A DNA stretch of 64,000 nt from Hyphomicrobiales bacterium (GCA_900472605.1 UCJD01000001.1:1-64000), one strand, 5' to 3'; counted from the stretch's first letter, positions 51,156-60,348 are shown. The notes: generated by a model not told the origin, from the letters alone. Made by a program: numbers and translations.

Positions 51156-52355
51156 ATGAAGACCGCAGACCCCGAATTGATGCGCGCGATCAATCGCCTG
51201 AACGTGCTCGACACGGTTCGCCGCCATGGGCCGATCGCGCGCGTCGAGATCAGCGAACGCACGCAGCTGTCGACCACCACGGTTTCGGCCATCACGGCCT
51301 CGCTGCTGGATGATGGGCTCATTCTGCCGCGTCACGAAGGCGATATTCGCAACGAAGCGGCGCGTGGCCGGCCACGCGTCATGCTGGAACTCAATCCCGA
51401 TGCGGCGCGCGTCGTGGGCGCCAAGATCGCGGCCAGCCGCATGGTCTTCGTCGTGACCGATTTTCGCGGCGACGTGCTCTCGAATCTCACCCTGCCGATC
51501 CGGATCGATCGCCAGCCGATCGGGGTCATTGCCGATCTCGTCGAGGATGGCGTGCGGCGCTGCGTCGTCGATGCCGGCCTGTCGCTGGAGGATGTCGATA
51601 CCGTCTGCCTCAGTCTCCCCGGTGTGATCGAGCATCGGACCGGCCATATTCGCAGCAGCCCGATCTTCCGGGACGTCAATGTCGATTTCGCCGCCGAGAT
51701 GACGGCCCGGCTGAACACATCGACGATCGTCGAAAGCGACGCCCATGCCATCACGCTGGCGCATCACTGGTTCGGCAAGGCGCGTGACCTGGAAGACATG
51801 GTCCTGATCTCGCTCGAGCAGACGCTGGGGCTCGGCGTACTCCATGGCAACCAGCTGTTTCGCGGCGCTGGCGGCCTCAGCCACAATCTCGGCGACCTCG
51901 TGCTCGGCATGGGACCACGCGGCATCGTGCGGCTGTCGAGCCAGGCGGGCGAGAGCGAGATTCTGGGCGAGCAGCCGCCGGGAGGGCGTTTTGCGGAAGC
52001 GATCCGCCTGGGACGCGGCATGGCGCATGCGCAGACTTTGATCAAGGCGGAAGACAATACGCTGATCAGCGCGGCGATCCGGGCGGGGGAGGCCGTCGGT
52101 GTGGCGGTTGCCAATATCGTGACCATCTTCGCGCCGCCGCGCGTCATCCTGGTGGGCTCAAGCCTGGCGCTTGGCGAACCTTTCTTGGAAAGCCTGCGCA
52201 ATGCCTACGCGCTCGCCATCCCACCGTCGCTCAAGGGCGTCGCGGAACTCGTCTTCGACGATTCCAGCGACGACTTCTGGGCGCAGGGGGCCGCGGCCGT
52301 CGCCCTCTACGAACTTTACGAGTCGCCGTGGAACACCACAGGCCCGGCGCTTTGA
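51156..52355 (+). CDS. ROK-family transcriptional regulator
   Basis: Regulator of 399 residues. An N-terminal helix-turn-helix of the MarR-like kind (VEISERTQLSTTTVSAITAS, about residues 31-50) is joined to a ROK domain. The ROK part lacks the DxGGT phosphate-binding motif of sugar kinases, and the usual zinc-binding CxCGxxGC cluster is replaced by a cysteine-free stretch (GMGPRGIVRLSSQAGESE). It should therefore be a pure regulator. It is divergent from the ABC operon and heads an operon with the Gfo/Idh and ThuA-type genes. Confidence 0.9.
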   Translation: MKTADPELMRAINRLNVLDTVRRHGPIARVEISERTQLSTTTVSAITASLLDDGLILPRHEGDIRNEAARGRPRVMLELNPDAARVVGAKIAASRMVFVVTDFRGDVLSNLTLPIRIDRQPIGVIADLVEDGVRRCVVDAGLSLEDVDTVCLSLPGVIEHRTGHIRSSPIFRDVNVDFAAEMTARLNTSTIVESDAHAITLAHHWFGKARDLEDMVLISLEQTLGLGVLHGNQLFRGAGGLSHNLGDLVLGMGPRGIVRLSSQAGESEILGEQPPGGRFAEAIRLGRGMAHAQTLIKAEDNTLISAAIRAGEAVGVAVANIVTIFAPPRVILVGSSLALGEPFLESLRNAYALAIPPSLKGVAELVFDDSSDDFWAQGAAAVALYELYESPWNTTGPAL

Positions 52356-52388
52356 CGCTTTCAGAACCAAAATCTATGGGAGGAAATC

Positions 52389-53489
52389 ATGGATAAAGTC
52401 GGCATAGGCATCATCGGATGCGGCAACATATCGGGCGCGTACCTGAAGGCCATGGCGTCTTTCCCCATTCTCGACATAAAGGGCGTGGCGGATCTCAACA
52501 GTGAACTGGCGCAGGCAAATGCGGCCGAATTCAACGTGCCGGCCAGAAGCGTCGACGAACTCTTCGCCGATCCCTCGATTGAGATCATCGTCAATCTGAC
52601 CATTCCGAAGGCGCACGTCGCCGTCGGTCTGCAGGCGCTCGCCGCCGGCAAGCATACCTATTCGGAAAAGCCGCTCGGCATCAACTTCGCCGAAGGCAAG
52701 CAGCTGGCGGAAGCCGCCAAGGCAAAGGGCCTGCGCATCGGCGCGGCACCGGACACTTTTCTCGGCGGCGGACACCAGACCGCGCGAGCGCTGATCGATC
52801 AAGGCGTGATCGGCCAACCGGTTGGCGGCACGGCGACATTCATGTGCCCCGGCCACGAGCGCTGGCACCCCAATCCCGCCTTCTACTACGAAGTCGGCGG
52901 CGGGCCGATGCTGGACATGGGCCCGTATTACATCACCGATCTGGTCAATCTGTTCGGGCCGGTCGCGCAGGTGGCGGGCTTTGCGGTGACGCCGCGCAAG
53001 GAACGCGTGATCACCAGCGAGCCGCGAAACGGCGAGCATATCCCCGTGCATGTGCCGACCCATGTGTCCGGCCTGATGGCCTTTGCCAATGGCGCCGTCG
53101 TGCAGATCGGTATGAGCTTCGACGTCGCCGGTCACAAGCACGTACCGCTTGAGGTCTACGGGACCGAGGGAACGCTGATCGTGCCCGATCCCAATCACTT
53201 CGGCGGTGAAGTCGAGCTCCTACGCAAGGGCGGCTCGTTCGAAAGCCAGCCGCTGACCGCGCCGTACGCCGACGGCAACTACCGGTCGATCGGTGTCGCC
53301 GACCTCGCCTATGCGATCCGTGAAAACCGGCCGCATCGCGCAAACGGCAGCCTGGCGCTGCACGTGCTGGAGGTCATGGAAGCGTTCCAGACCGCATCGG
53401 AAACCGGCCGCACCGTGGCAATCACCACGCAGACGGAAAGGCCGGCTCCGATCTCGGAATCCCTCGTCGACGGACGTCTGGGCAAGTAA
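52389..53489 (+). CDS. Gfo/Idh/MocA-family oxidoreductase
   Basis: NAD(P)-dependent dehydrogenase of 366 residues. The Rossmann motif is GIGIIGCGNISGAYLKAM, and the signature YSEKPLGINFAEG follows near residue 95. The C-terminal domain contains HPNPAFYYEVGGGPMLDMGP, with the conserved metal- or substrate-site histidine region of this family. It starts after TGGGAGGAAATC, 33 bases behind the ROK gene. It likely oxidises the imported sugar before the ThuA-type step. Confidence 0.92.
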   Translation: MDKVGIGIIGCGNISGAYLKAMASFPILDIKGVADLNSELAQANAAEFNVPARSVDELFADPSIEIIVNLTIPKAHVAVGLQALAAGKHTYSEKPLGINFAEGKQLAEAAKAKGLRIGAAPDTFLGGGHQTARALIDQGVIGQPVGGTATFMCPGHERWHPNPAFYYEVGGGPMLDMGPYYITDLVNLFGPVAQVAGFAVTPRKERVITSEPRNGEHIPVHVPTHVSGLMAFANGAVVQIGMSFDVAGHKHVPLEVYGTEGTLIVPDPNHFGGEVELLRKGGSFESQPLTAPYADGNYRSIGVADLAYAIRENRPHRANGSLALHVLEVMEAFQTASETGRTVAITTQTERPAPISESLVDGRLGK

Positions 53490-53508
53490 TTAGTGAGGAG
53501 GACATTTT

Positions 53509-54150
53509 ATGCGTGAAGCACTGATCGTTTGGGGCGGATGGAGTGGCCATGAGCCGCAGGAATGCGCCGCCATCGTCAAGGACATACTCGAGGAGGACGG
53601 CTTCAAGGTCTATGTCGAGCATACCACCGAGGCCTTCGCCGACCCTTCCGTTCACGACCTTTCCCTCGTCGTGCCGATCGTCACCATGTCGAAGATCGAG
53701 AAGGAAGAGATCAAGAACCTTGCGGCGGCGATCGAAGGCGGCGTCGGTTTGGCCGGCTATCACGGCGGAGCCGGCGACAGCTTCCGCGAATGCGTGGAAT
53801 ATCAGTTCATCGTCGGCGGCCAGTGGGTCGCGCATCCCGGCAACATCATCGACTACAGGGTCAACATTACCAGGCCCGACGACCCGGTCATGGAAGGCAT
53901 CGGCGATTTCGACTACACGTCGGAGCAATATTACATGCATGTCGACCCATCCAACGAAGTGCTGGCGACGACGACGTTTACCGGCGATCACGCCTATTGG
54001 ATCGATGGCGTGGTGATGCCGGTTGCCTGGAAGCGGAAATACGGAAAGGGACGCGTCTTCTATTCCTCGCTCGGCCATCAGGCGAAGGAGTTTTCCGTAC
54101 CCGAAATGCGCACCATCTTCCGCCGTGGCGCCAACTGGGCTGCGCGCTGA
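53509..54150 (+). CDS. ThuA-family trehalose-utilisation-like protein
   Basis: Protein of 213 residues with the ThuA domain, a class I glutamine-amidotransferase-like fold. Landmarks are VWGGWSGHEPQECAAIV at the N-terminus, GGVGLAGYHGGAGDSFRECV at the position of the usual nucleophile elbow, and GRVFYSSLGHQAKEF near the end. ThuA with a Gfo/Idh protein (ThuB) oxidises trehalose-like disaccharides to 3-keto forms in Sinorhizobium and Agrobacterium. Together with the ROK gene and ABC importer this suggests a similar disaccharide pathway. Confidence 0.9.
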   Translation: MREALIVWGGWSGHEPQECAAIVKDILEEDGFKVYVEHTTEAFADPSVHDLSLVVPIVTMSKIEKEEIKNLAAAIEGGVGLAGYHGGAGDSFRECVEYQFIVGGQWVAHPGNIIDYRVNITRPDDPVMEGIGDFDYTSEQYYMHVDPSNEVLATTTFTGDHAYWIDGVVMPVAWKRKYGKGRVFYSSLGHQAKEFSVPEMRTIFRRGANWAAR

Positions 54151-54240
54151 ACTCGCGCGAAATAGGTATTGGCACGCGGTTGGAATAAATCCGGCCGCGC
54201 GCTATCTCTTCACGATATTCAACGTGAAGGAGTTTCCAGC

Positions 54241-54531
54241 ATGCGCAAGCTTCTCGCAGTTACCTCAATCGTCATCATGGGCTTTGCCGGTTGTGCATTC
54301 GCGCAGATGAACATGGGTATGGACAGCAGCGGACGGTTTGACGGCTCGGCACCGCTTGGAACCGGTTCGAAGGACGAACAGCCGAGCGGCGGGCTTTCCA
54401 TTCCTCTCGATTCGTTCGAGACGGGAAGCACGGCAGGCTCCGCGCCGGTCCAGTGGACACGCTGCCCGCCACAACAGCGCAATGCGACCAACCGCAAATC
54501 GACCAATCCGGCGTGCATCGACGGACAATGA
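54241..54531 (+). CDS. small exported protein of unknown function
   Basis: Protein of 96 residues. A signal peptide (KLLAVTSIVIMGFAGCAFA) has a Cys near the cleavage site, GCAFA, but not in a good lipobox. The mature protein is polar, rich in Gly, Ser and Asn, with two cysteines (TRCPPQQRN and NPACIDGQ) that may pair. The start is the ATG at 54241 behind GAAGGAG. I do not recognise a family. Confidence 0.7.
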   Translation: MRKLLAVTSIVIMGFAGCAFAQMNMGMDSSGRFDGSAPLGTGSKDEQPSGGLSIPLDSFETGSTAGSAPVQWTRCPPQQRNATNRKSTNPACIDGQ

Positions 54532-54623
54532 CCTGACGGAGCGCATGGTCTTTAGCCCCGTGTTTGCGTTTCGCTGGTCCGGTTTTTTGTGCTAGTGGGG
54601 CGGCTCAACGCGAGGCTTAAGAC

Positions 54624-55298
54624 ATGCTGCCCTGGATCCAGCTCGATTCCGCTCCCATTCCCGGTGAGGCCGGAGAATTGCGCCTGAAGCAGCGTGGCAG
54701 CGAATTCTCCATCATGCTCGGATCGAACGAGCTGATGAACAGCCGACTCTCCGGTTCCGAAGAGGCGCTCGCGACGCTCTCCTATGACAAGCTCAAGGGC
54801 AGGCCGCGCCCAAGCATTTTGATCGGGGGGCTTGGCATGGGGTTCACGCTGCGCGCGGCGTTGGCCGTGGTGCCCACGGATGCTTTCGTTGTCGTCGCCG
54901 AACTGGTGCCCGCCGTTGTCAGCTGGGCGAGGGGGCCGATGGCCGAAGTGTTCAAGGGATGCCTCGATGATCCTCGCGTCGGCATTCATCAGGGGGACGT
55001 GTCCGAACTCATTCGCTCGAGCCGGGCAAAATTCGATGCCATTCTGCTTGATGTCGATAACGGGCCGGATGGATTGACCCGCCAATCCAACGATGGGCTT
55101 TACGACTTTGTCGGGCTTAAGGCCGCTCGCGAGGCCCTGCGTCCCGGCGGCGTCCTGGCCGTCTGGTCATCCGGCCCCGATGCCAGCTTCACGCGCCGCG
55201 TGCGCGACAGCGGCTTTTCGGTCGAAGCCGTCAATCTGCGCGCCAACGGCAAACGTGGCGGCGCGCGCCACGTCATCTGGCTGGCACAGAGGAAGTAG
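54624..55298 (+). CDS. spermidine-synthase-like SAM-dependent transferase fold protein
   Basis: Protein of 224 residues with a Rossmann fold of the spermidine synthase / methyltransferase type. The nucleotide-binding glycine loop is ILIGGLGMGFTLRAALAV (about residues 65-82), followed by VVAELVPAVVSWARG (acidic residue after strand 2) and the active-site-like FDAILLDVDNGPDGLT. Its substrate is unknown; similar short proteins in proteobacteria are often annotated as spermidine synthases without evidence. It converges on the aldolase gene with 1 base between the stop codons. Confidence 0.82.
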   Translation: MLPWIQLDSAPIPGEAGELRLKQRGSEFSIMLGSNELMNSRLSGSEEALATLSYDKLKGRPRPSILIGGLGMGFTLRAALAVVPTDAFVVVAELVPAVVSWARGPMAEVFKGCLDDPRVGIHQGDVSELIRSSRAKFDAILLDVDNGPDGLTRQSNDGLYDFVGLKAAREALRPGGVLAVWSSGPDASFTRRVRDSGFSVEAVNLRANGKRGGARHVIWLAQRK

Positions 55299-55299
55299 A

Positions 55300-56097
55300 T
55301 CAGCCGGCCTGCCCCTTGCGCGCCATGGCGATGGCGTTCGCTGCGCCCGCGCGAAGCTGTTGCGTGTCAGCGCCCGCGATCACGAGATCAAATCCCATCT
55401 TCAGCAGCTGCCCGGCGCGCTCGCCGTTGCTGCCGAATATGCATGCGATTTTGCCATGCGCGCGGCAGCGGTCGAGCAGCCGCTTGAGCACCACATCCAT
55501 CTCCGCCGTGTCGGGCGCCAGCTGCGCGCCGTTGGAAAGGGCGATGGAAAGATCCGACGGGCCGATGAAAATGCCATCGATGCCCTCGACGGCGAGAATG
55601 TCGTCGGCGGCATCTAGCGCTGCCCGGGTTTCGATCATGGCAATCGCGACAGTCTCCATGTTCGCCGTGGCCAGGTAGGTCGTGGCGGCAAGGCCCGTAT
55701 GGTTCATCGCGAGCGTCGGTCCCCAGCTGCGCTCGCCAAGCGGCGGGTATTTGGTCGCCTTGACGAAAGCTTCGGCGTCCGCGACCGAATTGATCATCGG
55801 CGCGATAATTCCAGACGCACCGGCATCGAGCAGCCGCGAGGCCGTCGAGAAGTCTCCTACGGGAATACGCGCTACCACTGGCTTGCCCGCCAGCCTGCCT
55901 TGCCCAATGCCATTGGCGGACGAAACCATGTCCCAGACGCCATGCTGCATATCGAGCACGACGGCGTCGAAGGCTTCCTGCGCCAGATGATTGACGAACA
56001 GCGGATCGGGTATGCCGATCCAGGCCGAAATCAGACCACCGTTTTCGCCGGCCCTCAGGCGCTTGGAAAAGTCGTTGATAGCAGTTGAACCAGGCAT
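55300..56097 (-). CDS. HpcH/HpaI-family aldolase
   Basis: Class II pyruvate-type aldolase of 265 residues. The metal site is recognisable from AMIETRAALDAADDILAV (Glu) and FIGPSDLSIAL (Asp). DAVVLDMQHGVWD near the N-terminus and GASGIIAPMINSVADAEAFV further identify the family. The start is the ATG at 56097 behind GAAGGAG. It is the third gene of a leftward operon after an amidase and a TIM-barrel isomerase, 19 bases behind the latter, so it may cleave the 2-keto acid that those enzymes produce. Confidence 0.9.
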   Translation of the reverse strand: MPGSTAINDFSKRLRAGENGGLISAWIGIPDPLFVNHLAQEAFDAVVLDMQHGVWDMVSSANGIGQGRLAGKPVVARIPVGDFSTASRLLDAGASGIIAPMINSVADAEAFVKATKYPPLGERSWGPTLAMNHTGLAATTYLATANMETVAIAMIETRAALDAADDILAVEGIDGIFIGPSDLSIALSNGAQLAPDTAEMDVVLKRLLDRCRAHGKIACIFGSNGERAGQLLKMGFDLVIAGADTQQLRAGAANAIAMARKGQAG

Positions 56098-56116
56098 GCC
56101 AGTCTCCTTCCGCAGC

Positions 56117-56977
56117 TCAGCCCGCGGCGCGCTGCTCATCGTGGTAGAATTGTTCGATAAAGGCCTTCTGAAGAAGGATGCCGTCCCATTCGTCGGTGAA
56201 GAACGGCGAATCGTAGATCAGCGTAAAGGGACCGGCATATCCGGCCTGCCGGCAGGCTTCCAGGCACTTGCCGTAGTCCACGGTATCCATGCCGGATGCG
56301 GTATAGTTTGCCTTGGCGTGGCAGATTTCGGCCCGGCGCATGATATCCTCGAGCCCGGAATATTTGTCCGGTGCCGACCAGTTGCCGAGATCACCGTTGA
56401 GGCCGACCTTGCCGCCGAGGTCGTCAAGAAGCCAGTTCATTTCTCGCGGCGCCGGCAGGAGATCGAACCAGTTTTCGGTGACGACACGGATGCCGCTCTC
56501 ATCGGCCTGCTCGGCCAGCCACGAGAGATGGCCCGATGAGCGGGCAAGGTTCTCGTCGCTCGGCTTTTGCTTCCCGGCGATCACACGCATGTTCCGCGCG
56601 CCAAGTGCGGTTGCGATCTCGATCCAGCCGGCGATCCAGCGGATGTCGCGCTCGGCTGTATCTGGATGGCTGGGATCGCCGTCCTCGACCAACAGGGTCT
56701 GAAGCATGACACCCGATCGATCGAGTGCTGCACGCAGCCGCCGCAGATAGTCCGCGTCCAGGCTCGGCAGATGGAATGAGCAGATTTCCAGCCTGTGGAT
56801 GTCGCGATCGGCGAGCTGGCGCGGAACGTCGATCAGCTCGACACTCCCGGGGCCGTAAGGCTCCTGCATCGCGGCGCTCTTGGCCGGGTCGGGGCTATAG
56901 GGATAGACGGCGCCCAGCGCCCGGTGCAGCGACCACGTCGAAACGGCGAACCGTCCGTTCTCGATATCCTCGATCAT
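56117..56977 (-). CDS. sugar phosphate isomerase/epimerase-like TIM barrel protein
   Basis: Protein of 286 residues of the xylose-isomerase-like TIM barrel superfamily. Landmarks are FAVSTWSLHRALG at the start, SLDADYLRRLRAALDRSGVM, VVTENWFDLLP (Glu of the metal site), LNGDLGNWSAPDKYSG and ICHAKAN (His). It begins behind GAGGAGGAGATG. Enzymes of this group isomerise or epimerise keto-sugars or hydroxypyruvate-like compounds. Operon position suggests it links amidase products to the aldolase. Confidence 0.87.
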   Translation of the reverse strand: MIEDIENGRFAVSTWSLHRALGAVYPYSPDPAKSAAMQEPYGPGSVELIDVPRQLADRDIHRLEICSFHLPSLDADYLRRLRAALDRSGVMLQTLLVEDGDPSHPDTAERDIRWIAGWIEIATALGARNMRVIAGKQKPSDENLARSSGHLSWLAEQADESGIRVVTENWFDLLPAPREMNWLLDDLGGKVGLNGDLGNWSAPDKYSGLEDIMRRAEICHAKANYTASGMDTVDYGKCLEACRQAGYAGPFTLIYDSPFFTDEWDGILLQKAFIEQFYHDEQRAAG

Positions 56978-57027
56978 TCCATCTCCTCCTCGTACCCGCC
57001 TTATCTAGGCAGCAACGCCTTGGAATT

Positions 57028-58401
57028 TCAAATGAAATCTCCCGTGATCACAGCTTCTGCCGAAAGGCTGGCGGCAATCAACGCCTCGTCGCGGCCGGCG
57101 GTCGCCGAGAGCAGCAGGCCGACCGGCATGTCCGCGTCACCCGTCCCGCAGGGGATCGACACGCCGCACCAATCGAGGAAGTTACCGAGCATGGTGTTGC
57201 GCAATGTCTTGCCGTTGGTCGCGAAGAACAGATCGTCGCTCTCTTCCAACGCGGCAATCGGGGGCGCGACGTGGGCGACGGACGGATAGGCGACGAGGCT
57301 GTCTCCGACGAGATGGTTGACCTCCACGATCAGTCGCTCGCGCGCTTCCATAATGGCGATGTAGTCGGGCATGGTGATCGTCTGGCCAAGGCGGGTGCGC
57401 TGCACGACGCGGTGGTCCATCTCGTCCGCTTCGGGTCCCGCAAGCCGTTCGCGATGAAGCGCGAATGCTTCGGCCGTAACCAGACTGCCGTACTTGCCCA
57501 TGAGGGCGAGAATCTCGTCGAGGGCCGGGATGGTAAAGCGGGTGACCGACGCGCCTTCGGCGATCAGCCCATCCACGCTCTGCTCGAAAGCGGCGACGAC
57601 GCCGGCCTCCGCGCCATCGAACACGACGTTGTCAGGAATGACCACGTCCAGTTCCCGGAGCGAGCTCGGGGTGGTCATGGGAGCGGCGGTGAGGCCGCGC
57701 ATCGCCGCGTCGACCCAGATTGCGTCCTGAACGGTGCGGCAAAGGGGACCGAGCGAATCCAGGCTTCTCGCCAGCGGAAAGACGCCGCCCATGGGGTAGC
57801 GCCCGCGCGTCGCCTTGTAGCCGACGACGCCATTGAAGGCGGCGGGGATACGGACCGATCCGCCCGTATCGGTCCCGATCGCAACCGGTACGAGGCCCGC
57901 GGCAACCGCGGCGCCGGCGCCAGAAGATGAGCCACCGGGAATGCGGGGCTCATCCTTGCCGCGCGGATTGTGCGGCGTGCCGTAGTGCGGATTGATGCCG
58001 AGGCCCGAGAACGCGAATTCGCTCATATTGGTGCAGCCAACGGCGATCATGCCGGCTTGGTTGAGCGCGCTCACGACCGCGGCGTCTTCTTCTGCCACGG
58101 GGGCGTTCCGCAGGACCTTGGAGCCGGCGGTCGTCGCGCGCCCCTTGATGTCGAACAGGTCCTTCCAGGCAACGGGAATGCCCTCAAGCAGCCCGCGCGA
58201 CCGGCCAGCCTTCAGTCGCGCCGAGGACGCCTTGGCCTCTTCAAGCGCGCGGTCGGCGAGAAGTTCGGTGAAAATCGACTGGTCGGGGTGTGCACGGATG
58301 CCTTCGAGCACCGCTTCGGTGACCTCAACCGGATCGGCGGCGCCACTCTGGATGAGAACGGAAAGTTGCGCGATCGACATCGCACCAAATGATTTCGCCA
58401 T
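57028..58401 (-). CDS. amidase (amidase signature family)
   Basis: Serine amidase of 457 residues. The Ser-cisSer-Lys triad is visible as K80 in PVAWKDLFDI, the GGSSSG motif at residues 156-161 and the nucleophile S182 in IGTDTGGSVRIPAAF. Length and order match allophanate-hydrolase and GatA-type amidases. It is the first gene of the leftward amidase - isomerase - aldolase operon. Context does not include the other Gat subunits, so a catabolic amidase is more likely than a tRNA amidotransferase. Confidence 0.92.
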   Translation of the reverse strand: MAKSFGAMSIAQLSVLIQSGAADPVEVTEAVLEGIRAHPDQSIFTELLADRALEEAKASSARLKAGRSRGLLEGIPVAWKDLFDIKGRATTAGSKVLRNAPVAEEDAAVVSALNQAGMIAVGCTNMSEFAFSGLGINPHYGTPHNPRGKDEPRIPGGSSSGAGAAVAAGLVPVAIGTDTGGSVRIPAAFNGVVGYKATRGRYPMGGVFPLARSLDSLGPLCRTVQDAIWVDAAMRGLTAAPMTTPSSLRELDVVIPDNVVFDGAEAGVVAAFEQSVDGLIAEGASVTRFTIPALDEILALMGKYGSLVTAEAFALHRERLAGPEADEMDHRVVQRTRLGQTITMPDYIAIMEARERLIVEVNHLVGDSLVAYPSVAHVAPPIAALEESDDLFFATNGKTLRNTMLGNFLDWCGVSIPCGTGDADMPVGLLLSATAGRDEALIAASLSAEAVITGDFI

Positions 58402-58627
58402 GTGAGTGTCCGTGGTCTGAATGGATACCCGACCTAAGCCGAATTCCGTCGAAGTGCCAAGCCCTTAAAGCCAGATCAAACCGATTGGTTCGATTTTATG
58501 AACACTGAGTTTGCGTATCAGGCCTTCAACACCGGCGGTTGCCGCCACATATCGGGAATGCGCGAAAGACGCCACGGGTCGAGGGATGTTGTAGGCACCG
58601 TCTCGCGCGGATTTCAGGAGTAAGACA

Positions 58628-58939
58628 ATGACAGATGTAGACAGCTGGAGCGCCTCTCGCGGCGACACGGTCCATCATCATGCAACGGATGAAGAGTTGA
58701 GCGGTATGGGCGAACGCGAATACGTGGAACACATCAAGGCAACCAGCCGGCCATCGGTGTCGGAGCGGTTTATCATCGTTGGAGCCTTGCTGGTTCTTGG
58801 CGCGGCCGGGTATGTCGCGCATATGAATACTTCGACGGCATCGGCCGTCGATCTCGCTCCTGTCGGAGCGATCTCGGATTCCGGTCCGTTGCTGGACTAT
58901 TGCCGGGAGCATAGCCCCTATCCTGACAAGTCCTGCTGA
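58628..58939 (+). CDS. small single-pass membrane protein of unknown function
   Basis: Protein of 103 residues. A His-rich polar start (VHHHATDEE) precedes one hydrophobic segment at about residues 47-65 (FIIVGALLVLGAAGYVAHM), then a short outside tail with two cysteines (LDYCREHSPYPDKSC). Ribosome site is CAGGAG. No family recognised. Confidence 0.65.
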   Translation: MTDVDSWSASRGDTVHHHATDEELSGMGEREYVEHIKATSRPSVSERFIIVGALLVLGAAGYVAHMNTSTASAVDLAPVGAISDSGPLLDYCREHSPYPDKSC

Positions 58940-59003
58940 CGGCTTGTCGGCGTAAGCTGGAGAAACGGCGATTGTGACATAGTTCCAGTCGGGGGAGGGC
59001 ATC

Positions 59004-59441
59004 ATGTCCGCTGATATCGACTACGACCTTGATCGCTTCATCGACGCTCAGAATGGCGTGTACGATCTTGCGCTTTCCGAACTTAGGAATGGCCGCAAGC
59101 GCTCGCACTGGATGTGGTTCATCTTTCCGCAGATGGCCGGTCTGGGCACGTCGTCAATGGCGGAAAAATACGCCATCCGCTCGGCCGGAGAGGCATCGGC
59201 CTATCTCGCCGATCCCATTCTCGGCGCCCGCCTGTTGCGCTGTGTCGATGCGGTCTTGTCGATCGACGGAAAATCCGCAAATGAGATCTTCGGCTCTCCG
59301 GATGATCATAAGCTGCGGTCATCGATGACGCTCTTTGCAGCGCTCAGCGACCACGGCTCGCCCTTCCATCGGGTAATCGATCAGTTCTACGAGGGATCGT
59401 TCGACCATCGCACGATCGAACTGCTCGATGCCGGCGGCTAA
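59004..59441 (+). CDS. DUF1810 family protein
   Basis: Cytoplasmic protein of 145 residues. The sequence DLDRFIDAQNGVYDLALSEL then KRSHWMWFIFPQMAGLGTSS is the hallmark of the DUF1810 family, with KYAIRSAGEASAYLADPILG and later helices also fitting. Family members are small alpha-helical proteins of unknown function, once called calpastatin-like. It starts with ATG behind GGGGGAGGG. Confidence 0.88.
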   Translation: MSADIDYDLDRFIDAQNGVYDLALSELRNGRKRSHWMWFIFPQMAGLGTSSMAEKYAIRSAGEASAYLADPILGARLLRCVDAVLSIDGKSANEIFGSPDDHKLRSSMTLFAALSDHGSPFHRVIDQFYEGSFDHRTIELLDAGG

Positions 59442-59450
59442 CGGACGAGA

Positions 59451-59639
59451 TTATCCCACGCGGGAATGTTCGAGCGTATCGATCTCCGCCGAGATTTCGT
59501 CAATCCGAGAGCGCAACTCGCGATCAGTGCCGTCGTTGACGTCCTCGTCTCCGAAGCAATCGCGTGCGTCATAGAGTTCAAGCTTGGCCTCAAGCTCCGC
59601 CCGTTTGGCATACAGGCGATGGAGATAAATGTAGTTCAT
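59451..59639 (-). CDS. short coiled-coil-like protein of unknown function
   Basis: Reading from the ATG at 59639, the product is 62 residues with heptad-like spacing (LHRLYAKRAELEAKLELYDA and DRELRSRIDEISAEIDTLEH) and a high acidic content. An upstream GTG at 59690 gives a 79-residue version and has GGA nine bases before it; the choice is open. No family recognised. It converges with the DUF1810 gene. Confidence 0.5.
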   Translation of the reverse strand: MNYIYLHRLYAKRAELEAKLELYDARDCFGDEDVNDGTDRELRSRIDEISAEIDTLEHSRVG

Positions 59640-59717
59640 CTTCTCGCTCAACCGTGTTTCCACATCTGGTTGAAAACGAGTTGCCCGCACTAAAGTTCCA
59701 AGCTTGAGGACCTGCGC

Positions 59718-60341
59718 TCAGGCGAAGGCCGCGACAGCGGCGTTGCAGGCCTTGGAAAAGTGGCCGCAACAGTTGTCCTTGCCCATCGACTGACGGGTGA
59801 CGCGGGCGCCTTCCAGAAGCAGGGTCAGTGTGTCGGCCAGCAGCTGCGGTTCGCGAGCGCCGGCGGCGAGACAGAGCGCCTCGAGCCTGTCGCGCTGCTC
59901 CGCCTTGTGGCGTTCGATGACGCTGTAGGCCGGGTGTCCTTCGCCCTTGAGCTCGATCGCGGCGTTCGCCAGATCGCAGCCGACCTGATCGCCGCACAGG
60001 CTTTGCGTGCGCAGCTCGATCCAGGCCAGCAGCTGGGCGCGCGCATCATCGGGATGCGTGGCCTCCAGCTCGCGCCAGATTGCCTCGGCCTTTTCGGAGG
60101 CGCGACGCAGGGTTTCGCAAACCAGCTCGTCCTTCGATCCGAAGTGCCGGTAGAGCGTCATCTTGTTGGTGAGAGCGCCCTCGGCAATGGCATCGACACC
60201 GATGCCACGGATCCCGTGTTCACGGAAAAGCTCTGCCGCGGTCGAGACGATGCGTTCCCGGGGAGGGATCTTTTCATCGGTGCCTGCAGGCAGAAGAGCT
60301 GTCGAAGTTTTTGATTTTTCTGCGGACAATGTCCTTGACAT
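59718..60341 (-). CDS. TetR-family transcriptional regulator
   Basis: Repressor of 207 residues. The N-terminal TetR helix-turn-helix is RERIVSTAAELFREHGIRGI, then GVDAIAEGALTNKMTLYRHF (about residues 28-67). The C-terminal ligand domain has LCGDQVGCDLANAAIELKGE and a late cluster CC (KDNCCGHF). It is divergent from a 69-residue protein across 131 bases that hold palindromes suited to it. Ligand unknown. Confidence 0.92.
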   Translation of the reverse strand: MSRTLSAEKSKTSTALLPAGTDEKIPPRERIVSTAAELFREHGIRGIGVDAIAEGALTNKMTLYRHFGSKDELVCETLRRASEKAEAIWRELEATHPDDARAQLLAWIELRTQSLCGDQVGCDLANAAIELKGEGHPAYSVIERHKAEQRDRLEALCLAAGAREPQLLADTLTLLLEGARVTRQSMGKDNCCGHFSKACNAAVAAFA

Positions 60342-60348
60342 CCATGTG

